From positions 1-21,931 of the forward strand of contig CAYTHL010000019.1 in NCBI GenBank assembly GCA_964437615.1: 21,931 nt of DNA. The letters are read 5' to 3'. Of this stretch, positions 16,491-21,931 are shown in pieces. The notes under the pieces were generated by a model. The model saw nothing but the letters and a program-made list of their open reading frames with translations, made no database searches and had not been told where the DNA came from. Positions within the stretch are counted from its first letter, which is position 1; each line of letters opens with the position of its first letter. Source of the DNA: RGIG4790 sp964437615 (GTDB lineage Bacteria; Bacillota; Clostridia; Christensenellales; UBA1242). Both the position numbers and the translations under genes were made by a program.

Positions 16491-18503
16491 ATGGCAAAAA
16501 TAAATATTTTGGATAGTTCGGTGTACAATTTAATAGCGGCAGGCGAAGTTGTAGAACGTCCGTCGAGCGTTGTAAAAGAACTGGTTGAAAACTGCATCGA
16601 CGCCAACGCCAAAAACATAAAGGTAGAAATTATAGACGGCGGCATTAAAAAAATAGTCGTGTCTGATGACGGCTGCGGAATAGAGCAAGAGTATTTAAAA
16701 AATGCATTTTTGCCGCATGCAACCAGCAAAATAGAAAAGGCGGCGGATTTAGACAATATTTTAAGCCTAGGGTTTAGGGGCGAGGCGCTAGCAAGTATTG
16801 CCGCCGTAAGCAATGTAACATTGGTCAGCAAGGCCAAAGCCGAAGACATAGGTAATCAAATATCGCTGTCTGCGGGCAAAATAACCAGCCAAAGTCCAGT
16901 TGGCGCGGCAGACGGCACCACAATAACTATAGAAGACCTATTTTTTAACGTGCCAGCAAGAGCAAAATTCTTAAAAAAGCCAATAAGCGAGCAGCAAGAA
17001 ATTACCAACATGATGCAGCGGTTTGTATTAGCTAATCCCGGCCTAAATTTTAGTTATTATGCCGACGGCAAGCACATTTTAAGCAGCGAGGGCAGCACTT
17101 TACAAGACGCCATGTACTCTGTTTATGGCAGCAGCGTCATCAAAGAAACACTGCCAATTAGCGGCAGGCGGGAAGGACTTACATTATCTGGCTACATAGG
17201 CCGCCCAAGCTATGCCAAAGCCAACCGAACTTATCAAACTATTGTAATAAATGGCAGATATGTGCAAAACACAACCATTGCAACGGCTGTAACCAACGCC
17301 TATGGTGAAATGCTAATGAAGCGCAAATATCCATTTTTTGTGATAAATTTGCAGATAGACCCGTCTAAGGTGGACGTAAATGTTCACCCAAACAAAATGG
17401 AGGTGCGTTTTGAAAATCCAAACCAAATTTTTTCGCTTGTTTACGAAGCAACCAGCCGCGCCCTTAGCGAAATGGACTATGTGTTAGAGGTGGACACTAC
17501 CACGGGCGAAGTGACCAAGCATCACGACGGCATGAATGTAGCAATTAATTTTACGCCGCATGACGCCGCCGAGCAAGAGTTTGTTCACGCCGAAATTGCC
17601 AGAAAATCGGCATATGCGGCGGCGCCCAGCAAAATAGACAAAGCTGGGGTAGAGCTTGATAGTTTTGGCTCTAGCAGTGCCGAAAGTATAAGCAAGCAGC
17701 CCGAGCAAACCAACGCCATAGAATTTAATTTTGACCAAATTGCAAACGCAGCAAGAGAAACTAGCGAGAAGCAAGTAAATACGCTAAGCGCCGCAATAAA
17801 AATGTCCGACGACGCCAAAGTAGCAGATAATTTTGGGCTTGGCAGCAAACTTTTGGAACAACTAGCCAGCGACGCAAAAAAACAAAAAGAAGAACAGCAG
17901 TGCATGCAATCTAAAGAGTTTGAAAACCTTGGCATAAAAACCATTGGCAAGTTGTTTAACACATACATTTTGGTGGAGTATGGCAGCAATTTGTACATGA
18001 TAGACCAACACGCCGCGCACGAACGCGTGCTATACGAAAAATTTACTAGGCAAGTAAATAACAAAGCAATTGCCGTTCAACCGCTAATGTTTCCATACAC
18101 TTTGCCGGTAAACCCAACCGAGTACAATCTAATTTCGGCATGTTTGCCGCAGCTAAAAGAACTTGGCTTTGACATAGAAGAATTTGGCGACCGCACCTTT
18201 AAAATTTCCAGCGTACCATTGCTACTTGCCGAGATAGACTTGCAGCAATTCTTTGCCGGGTTTTTGGCAGAATATAGAGGCGCAATAACAATTAAGCAAA
18301 CCGACGTAATTAAAGAAAAACTTATGCAGCACTCTTGCAAAAGCGCCATAAAGGGCGGAAATGACCTTTCTAAAACAGAAATTGAAAGTCTTTTTGCCCT
18401 AATGAACGACGAAAAAATCCCGTTATTTTGCCCACACGGCAGACCAATCGCCGTACGTATAACCAAATCTGAAATAGAAAAATGGTTTAAAAGAATAGTG
18501 TAA
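16491..18503 (+). CDS. mutL: DNA mismatch repair protein MutL (endonuclease type)
   Basis: 670 aa. The N-terminal GHKL ATPase has ELVENCIDAN, DDGCGI and GFRGEALASI. A variable linker (about 335-475) joins the C-terminal dimerisation domain. This has the metal-dependent nickase motif DQHAAHERVLYE (505-516), plus CKSAIKGG and CPHGRP, so this MutL should nick DNA itself, consistent with species that lack MutH. The ATG at 16491 has AAAGGAG 7 nt upstream. It is last in the miaB-mutS-mutL unit; a CGGCA/TGCCG hairpin at 18511-18524 without an immediate T tract is the only candidate terminator. Confidence 0.98.
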   Translation: MAKINILDSSVYNLIAAGEVVERPSSVVKELVENCIDANAKNIKVEIIDGGIKKIVVSDDGCGIEQEYLKNAFLPHATSKIEKAADLDNILSLGFRGEALASIAAVSNVTLVSKAKAEDIGNQISLSAGKITSQSPVGAADGTTITIEDLFFNVPARAKFLKKPISEQQEITNMMQRFVLANPGLNFSYYADGKHILSSEGSTLQDAMYSVYGSSVIKETLPISGRREGLTLSGYIGRPSYAKANRTYQTIVINGRYVQNTTIATAVTNAYGEMLMKRKYPFFVINLQIDPSKVDVNVHPNKMEVRFENPNQIFSLVYEATSRALSEMDYVLEVDTTTGEVTKHHDGMNVAINFTPHDAAEQEFVHAEIARKSAYAAAPSKIDKAGVELDSFGSSSAESISKQPEQTNAIEFNFDQIANAARETSEKQVNTLSAAIKMSDDAKVADNFGLGSKLLEQLASDAKKQKEEQQCMQSKEFENLGIKTIGKLFNTYILVEYGSNLYMIDQHAAHERVLYEKFTRQVNNKAIAVQPLMFPYTLPVNPTEYNLISACLPQLKELGFDIEEFGDRTFKISSVPLLLAEIDLQQFFAGFLAEYRGAITIKQTDVIKEKLMQHSCKSAIKGGNDLSKTEIESLFALMNDEKIPLFCPHGRPIAVRITKSEIEKWFKRIV

Positions 18504-18551
18504 CACATACCGGCACAGTTGCCGTCTAAAAGCCTATTTTTGCCTAATATA

Positions 18552-18580
18552 TTGACAAAATTAAGGTTTTGCCATATAAT
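18552..18580 (+). promoter_or_regulatory. Fully consensus sigma-A promoter
   Basis: TTGACA (18552-18557), 17-nt spacer, TATAAT (18575-18580). The predicted start near 18587 is about 19 nt before the ATG at 18606. TTTTGCC occurs at 18538-18544 and again inside the spacer (18567-18573), a possible but unproven operator pair. Confidence 0.9.
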
Positions 18581-18605
18581 AAGAAACAAGATAAAGGGGG
18601 TAAAA

Positions 18606-19166
18606 ATGTACAGTTTGAATGGCATAAAAAATGGTAAAGTTTTTATAAAATCTGCAGGTGAACTTTTTGAAAACACAACAAAAGATATTAATATGGTTGG
18701 AGTATTTTTGTCTATTATAAGAAAAAAACACCCTTCATATCTCAAAAAAATTGAAGAATTTTATAATAAAGATATTACCCAAATAAATAATGTTTTAACA
18801 TCCTCCAAGGACGATTTAAGACATATCGAAAAAGACGTTAACGAAATTGTATATAAAATGTGTAGGTACGAAGGAATTGGAGCTATTAATATCAAAACAA
18901 AAAGTGATATTTTACCAAAGTTAAAGCCCGAAACAATAGAAATTTTAAACAATGGCAAATTGCAAGATAAGGTAGACTTTTTGTTAAATTATATAAAAGT
19001 TAGAGATAGCATTTGCGATAACAATATTGCAGATATGTCAAAAGTTTGGGAAAGCCCTTCAAAGAAAAAATTAGAAGGTAATATATATGATGTTCGTGAA
19101 CACTCCATAGGCTTTATTAAAAAAGCACTTTTAAATGTTCCAGCAGTAGAAGACCAATTTGAGTAG
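18606..19166 (+). CDS. Orphan hypothetical protein with strong promoter
   Basis: 186 aa, no family recognised. There is no signal peptide and no membrane segment. The sequence is rich in Lys, Ile, Asn and Glu and looks mostly alpha-helical, e.g. VGVFLSIIRKKHPSYLKKIE (31-50) and DDLRHIEKDVNEIVYKM (69-85), suggesting a small cytosolic helical protein. The ATG at 18606 has the excellent Shine-Dalgarno AAAGGGGG (18593-18600) behind a perfect promoter. Codon choice differs from its neighbours: it hardly uses the CTA Leu and GCC Ala codons that are frequent in mutS and mutL, consistent with recent acquisition. It occupies the place where miaA normally follows mutL. Function unknown; a phage- or element-derived origin is possible but unsupported. 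Confidence 0.75.
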   Translation: MYSLNGIKNGKVFIKSAGELFENTTKDINMVGVFLSIIRKKHPSYLKKIEEFYNKDITQINNVLTSSKDDLRHIEKDVNEIVYKMCRYEGIGAINIKTKSDILPKLKPETIEILNNGKLQDKVDFLLNYIKVRDSICDNNIADMSKVWESPSKKKLEGNIYDVREHSIGFIKKALLNVPAVEDQFE

Positions 19167-19227
19167 AATTAATTTAATTTTTTTGTTAAATTATAATTAA
19201 AGCAAAATAGAAACAAATATTTTAGTA

Positions 19228-19269
19228 AAAACCAAAAACGGCAGCAAATTTGCTGCTGTTTTTGGTTTT
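19228..19269. terminator. Long bidirectional terminator between convergent genes
   Basis: A 21-nt arm (19228-19248) is followed directly by its reverse complement (19249-19269) with a single G-T pair. The core is GGCAGCAAA/TTTGCTGCT and both ends are A/T tracts, so it should stop transcription from the orphan gene (plus) and the acyltransferase gene (minus, stop at 19276). Confidence 0.92.
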
Positions 19270-19275
19270 AAATAT

Positions 19276-20454
19276 TTAAAAATGCATTTTTTGGTTGGTT
19301 AAAACGCAAATTTCATTGGCGTATTTTAGCCCGTTGATAGGGGCTTTTCCGTTAATTCTATAAACTTCGTTATCTATTGTCCAAAGTTGTAGCCCGCTTG
19401 CGCCTTCTAGGGCGTATCCGGTTATACCTTTAAGCTGCAATTCTATTTTGCTTGCACCTTTATTTTTCTCGCAAGGTGTTAGCACAAGTTTGTCTTTAAA
19501 CAGCGACATATCAAATCTACCAAGTTTTTTATTGTTAAAGTTATTTGTCGCCTTTTTAACAAGCATGTTTTTGTCTTCAAAAATAGGTTCGTCTTTAGAA
19601 ACTTTAATATTTTTTAACTGACTTTTTTGCCAGTTGTCCCAATCGTCTAGGCGCCTAAACGGCGTGCCAATAATATAGCCGTAGTTGTCAAACTCGCCAA
19701 GCAAATCGCAGTTGTGGCACTTTACATGATTATATTCGCCGTAAACGGTGTTTAGACTGCCGCAAATAGGGCACATATACAAAAGTTGCTCAACATGGCG
19801 TGCTAAATCCTTGCCAACAAACTGAACTCGGCGTTTAGACTGCACTTTGTATGCGTCCACCGTAAGCCCCTCAACAATTTTGTTGTATAGCTCATCATCG
19901 GTAAGCTTTGCTATGTCTTCTGGCATTAAAATATACTTAATTTTGCCATTTGTGTAGCCGCGGCGTTTAATTTTAGTCCAGCGCGGAGAGCTAAAATAGC
20001 CGCCCTCTATATTAAAAATAACAACTGGGATATTCAGTTTTTTAACAAGCTTTGCAATGCTAGGCTTTATGTAACTCATAGACCCCGAAAAACTTTTGTT
20101 GCCCTCGGGAAAAATCCCCAGCGCACCGCCATTTTGGGCAATTCGAATCATTTTTCTTGCCGTAACAGCGTCGGTAGTAGACTTTGTTATTGGCACAGTA
20201 CCAACAAAATGGTTTATCAATTTTCCAACAAGTGGAATACTTGTAACGTGGTCGCTTATAACAAAATGAATAGGCGTTCTAAAAGTGCCTGCCAAAAGTA
20301 GGGCATCGTAATCGGTAGTGTGGTTACATAGCACAATAAAAGGTGGGCGCAGCTTGCACTTGGGGGCGCTATAATTAAACTTGTGATAAATAGGGTATTT
20401 AGCAAATATCCTAGCAGTTTTGTACCAAAAATCTGTACGCCAATATTTATTCAT
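19276..20454 (-). CDS. PlsC-type acyltransferase fused to a zinc-ribbon-containing C-terminal region
   Basis: 392 aa from the ATG at 20454, with AGGA 6-7 nt upstream; the ATG two codons earlier (20460) abuts that Shine-Dalgarno. Residues about 35-200 form a lysophospholipid acyltransferase domain with NHTTDYD (His45, Asp50) and FPEGN (115-119), the catalytic and substrate motifs. 1-acyl-glycerol-3-phosphate acyltransferases of this family normally end near 200-250 aa. Here a further ~190 residues follow, with CPIC (228-231) and CHNC (246-249), a four-Cys zinc ribbon, and then a beta-rich segment (about 290-392) of no recognised family. It probably acts at the membrane in phospholipid synthesis; what the added region does is unknown. 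Confidence 0.88.
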   Translation of the reverse strand: MNKYWRTDFWYKTARIFAKYPIYHKFNYSAPKCKLRPPFIVLCNHTTDYDALLLAGTFRTPIHFVISDHVTSIPLVGKLINHFVGTVPITKSTTDAVTARKMIRIAQNGGALGIFPEGNKSFSGSMSYIKPSIAKLVKKLNIPVVIFNIEGGYFSSPRWTKIKRRGYTNGKIKYILMPEDIAKLTDDELYNKIVEGLTVDAYKVQSKRRVQFVGKDLARHVEQLLYMCPICGSLNTVYGEYNHVKCHNCDLLGEFDNYGYIIGTPFRRLDDWDNWQKSQLKNIKVSKDEPIFEDKNMLVKKATNNFNNKKLGRFDMSLFKDKLVLTPCEKNKGASKIELQLKGITGYALEGASGLQLWTIDNEVYRINGKAPINGLKYANEICVLTNQKMHF

Positions 20455-20523
20455 GATCATTCCTATAATTTATTATATTAATTTATGATAAATTTTATTA
20501 TTGCCAAAGCTAAACGGCAAAAA

Positions 20524-21117
20524 CTAATACTTTCTTATAAGCCCAACAACAAGCCCAAGTATGGTTACGTCGTCTACAATAATAGGGCGCATAGTATCGT
20601 TTTCTGGCTGCAATCTGTAATGACCTTTTTCAGCAAAAAATCTTTTGCATGTGGCGCTGTCGTCTAGTAGAGCAACCACAATTTCGCCGTTTTCGGCAGT
20701 GTTTTGCTGCCTAACTACAATGGTGTCGCCGTTATTTATACCCGCATTTATCATGCTGTTGCCGCTAATTGTTAGCAAAAACAATTTGCCGTCAGCGTTG
20801 TCAAAAAGCCTAGCCGGCAAATCTATATAATCTTCAATATTTTCTATGGCAAGAATAGGCTCGCCCGCCGCAACCTTGCCGACAAGCGGAATACTGTTTC
20901 CGCCCTTAAACTCTTCCGCAACTTCTAGAGCGCGGTTTTTGCCCTTAGTCCTTTTAATAAGTCCTTTTTCTTCGCACCTATCTAAATAATACGCTACCGT
21001 GCTAGTGCTGGCAAAATTCATTTTTTCTTGCATTTCTCGCACACTTGGCGCATAACCTCGCTGCTCCATAAACTGCGCAATAAATTCTACTAATTGCTTT
21101 TCTTTGTTCTCTTTCAT
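20524..21117 (-). CDS. lexA: SOS repressor LexA
   Basis: 197 aa. The N-terminal winged helix-turn-helix (1-65) includes GYAPSVREMQEKMNFASTST. The self-cleavage bond is Ala84-Gly85 (KVAAGEP), and the Ser-Lys dyad is Ser121 (SGNSM) and Lys158 (CKRF). DNA damage activates RecA, which promotes self-cleavage. The ATG at 21117 has GGAGGAG just upstream; an in-frame TTG at 21129 overlaps that Shine-Dalgarno and is rejected. A LexA-box candidate and promoter lie at 21193-21220, suggesting autoregulation. It is divergent from the Cys-rich gene. Confidence 0.96.
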   Translation of the reverse strand: MKENKEKQLVEFIAQFMEQRGYAPSVREMQEKMNFASTSTVAYYLDRCEEKGLIKRTKGKNRALEVAEEFKGGNSIPLVGKVAAGEPILAIENIEDYIDLPARLFDNADGKLFLLTISGNSMINAGINNGDTIVVRQQNTAENGEIVVALLDDSATCKRFFAEKGHYRLQPENDTMRPIIVDDVTILGLVVGLIRKY

Positions 21118-21192
21118 AAACTCCTCCAAACAACTAAAAGTTTCTTAGCCAACCAAAAATTAACTTTTACTATATTTAGTTTAACATACATT

Positions 21193-21220
21193 ATTTTAAT
21201 AAATCAAACATTTGTTTCAA
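21193..21220 (-). promoter_or_regulatory. lexA promoter with overlapping LexA-box candidate
   Basis: On the minus strand TTGAAA (21220-21215), a 16-nt spacer and TAAAAT (21198-21193) form a promoter. CAAACATTTGTTTC at 21205-21218 resembles the Gram-positive LexA box CGAACRNRYGTTYC, with G to A at position 2 as the main difference, and overlaps the -35. Confidence 0.6.
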
Positions 21221-21234
21221 ATTATTTTATATTC

Positions 21235-21264
21235 TTGACAAATATTTTTTATATGGTGTATATT
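21235..21264 (+). promoter_or_regulatory. Promoter of the Cys/His-rich protein gene
   Basis: TTGACA (21235-21240), 18-nt spacer, TATATT (21259-21264), preceded by TG (21257-21258) as an extended -10. The predicted start is about 21271; AAAAGGA then precedes the ATG at 21287. Confidence 0.75.
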
Positions 21265-21286
21265 AACCTTGCAAAAAGGAAATTTT

Positions 21287-21730
21287 ATGAGTAAAAATAA
21301 TAATTTAAACAAAACTAGCAATAATCACGAAGACTGCGGCTGCACCCAAGAGGGCTGCGACTGCCACGACCAAGCACCAGATTGCGGCTGTACTCAAGAG
21401 GGCCACAACTGTCACCAGCATAGTCACAATGGTGCCGAAAACAAGCGTGGCTATTTAGAAAATGTTGGAACCAAGCAAAACCCTAAGTATGTAAGGATGT
21501 GCGTGCTAGAAGAGGGCGAGCCATGCACAAACTGCGGAGCATGCGATGTCTGCGACCTAGACCCAACTAAAATATGCGATAACTGCGGCAAGTGCCTAGA
21601 CACCATTGCCACCAATGACAAGGGTTATGTAGAAATTCCCGCCACCTTAAAACTAGAAGAGGGCGACCAGTCCCTAGAAGACCTGCTTACCGCCTATGGC
21701 CTAGACGGCGATGACGAAGACGACGAGTAA
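21287..21730 (+). CDS. Small Cys/His-rich acidic protein, probable metal or Fe-S binder
   Basis: 147 aa, soluble, with 15 Cys and 6 His. The N-terminal part has a repeated motif, DCGCTQEGCDCH (16-27) and DCGCTQEGHNCH (32-43), then QHSH. The central part has a C-x2-C-x2-C-x2-C run (Cys80, 83, 86, 89) and a C-x2-C-x2-C run (Cys97, 100, 103), joined by DLDPTKI, similar in spacing to ferredoxin-like cluster sites but without the full canonical pattern. The tail is very acidic (GDDEDDE). Start is the ATG at 21287 with AAAAGGA upstream. I recognise no named family. Metal storage or sensing, or an Fe-S role, are inferences from composition. It is divergent from lexA with a shared 169-nt region containing the LexA-box candidate. 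Confidence 0.85.
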   Translation: MSKNNNLNKTSNNHEDCGCTQEGCDCHDQAPDCGCTQEGHNCHQHSHNGAENKRGYLENVGTKQNPKYVRMCVLEEGEPCTNCGACDVCDLDPTKICDNCGKCLDTIATNDKGYVEIPATLKLEEGDQSLEDLLTAYGLDGDDEDDE

Positions 21731-21814
21731 ATATTTGCCACTACAAGGCTACATATTGAAAAGCGTTATATATGCCACAAAAAATCAAATTTGGGCAAAG
21801 TTATAAGCAATTAA

Positions 21815-21843
21815 TTGACAACAGACATTTATTGTGATATACT
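21815..21843 (+). promoter_or_regulatory. Promoter of tRNA-Trp
   Basis: TTGACA (21815-21820), 17-nt spacer, TATACT (21838-21843). The predicted start near 21850 is 6 nt before the mature tRNA. The stretch 21731-21814 holds no clear terminator for the preceding gene. Confidence 0.88.
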
Positions 21844-21855
21844 TTGCAACTGTAT

Positions 21856-21929
21856 AGGGGTGTAGTTCATCGGTAGAATGAGAGTCTCCAAAACTCCAGA
21901 GGAGGGTTCGATTCCTTCCACCCCTGCCA
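21856..21929 (+). tRNA. tRNA-Trp (CCA)
   Basis: 74 nt with encoded CCA. Acceptor AGGGGTG/CACCCCT pairs fully; discriminator is G. D stem GTTC/GAAT; anticodon stem AGAGT/ACTCC with one A-C mismatch at the outer pair; loop CTCCAAA gives anticodon CCA (21888-21890). The T arm is GAGGG-TTCGATT-CCTTC. The anticodon reads UGG, i.e. Trp. Confidence 0.96.
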
Positions 21930-21931
21930 TA

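Noticed and set aside
17585..18064. Antisense open frame of 159 codons inside mutL
   Set aside because: It is fully antisense to a complete MutL linker and C-terminal domain; Ser/Leu/Cys-rich composition is typical of a shadow frame.
18511..18524. CGGCA/TGCCG hairpin after mutL as terminator
   Set aside because: Short stem, and the T-rich run is 12 nt further on; kept only as a weak possibility.
1..21931. CRISPR array, insertion sequence, prophage or toxin-antitoxin system
   Set aside because: No regularly spaced repeats, transposase, integrase or recognisable toxin pair was seen; the DCGCTQEG repeat is a protein-internal repeat.

Overview
This window is AT-rich chromosomal DNA from an endospore-forming member of the Firmicutes (Bacillota), most likely a clostridial lineage. 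The evidence is a spoIIAA-spoIIAB-sigF operon followed by spoVAC-spoVAD-spoVAE and yunB, a miaB-mutS-mutL cluster, a Gram-positive-type LexA with a matching operator, and tRNAs with encoded CCA ends. I cannot name the genus. The window is cut inside a tRNA-Tyr at its left edge and ends 2 bases after a complete tRNA-Trp.

Layout. Positions 1-77 hold the 3' part of tRNA-Tyr, followed by a terminator. Positions 417-1748 encode a membrane-anchored HtrA/trypsin-like protease with its own promoter. Positions 1804-3464 hold the forespore sigma-F switch (anti-anti-sigma SpoIIAA, anti-sigma SpoIIAB, SigF), preceded by a pair of Spo0A-box-like sequences and closed by a long hairpin terminator. Position 4869 back to 3643 (minus) encodes an unrecognised lipoprotein, divergent from spoVAC-D-E (4989-6870), whose products belong to the dipicolinic-acid channel of spores. 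yunB (6919-7614), a cysteine desulfurase (7672-8802) and thiI (8881-10053) follow. The last two form the usual pair for 4-thiouridine in tRNA. A class A penicillin-binding protein (10108-12309, minus) converges on thiI and is divergent from miaB-mutS-mutL (12407-18503), which covers tRNA thiomethylation and mismatch repair. After mutL, where Clostridia usually carry miaA and hfq, there is instead an orphan gene with a fully consensus promoter (18606-19166). It is followed by a minus-strand PlsC-type acyltransferase with an added zinc-ribbon region, lexA (minus), a small Cys/His-rich acidic protein (plus) and tRNA-Trp.

Most of the window is housekeeping and sporulation content and no defence or mobile system was seen. 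The less ordinary signals are: several genes with well-formed promoters so close to the start codon that their mRNAs should be leaderless (cysteine desulfurase, miaB, probably yunB and the PBP); the Cys/His-rich protein that shares a regulatory region with lexA; the orphan gene breaking the mutL-miaA synteny; the acyltransferase fusion; and the Cys-tailed lipoprotein divergent from the spoVA operon.
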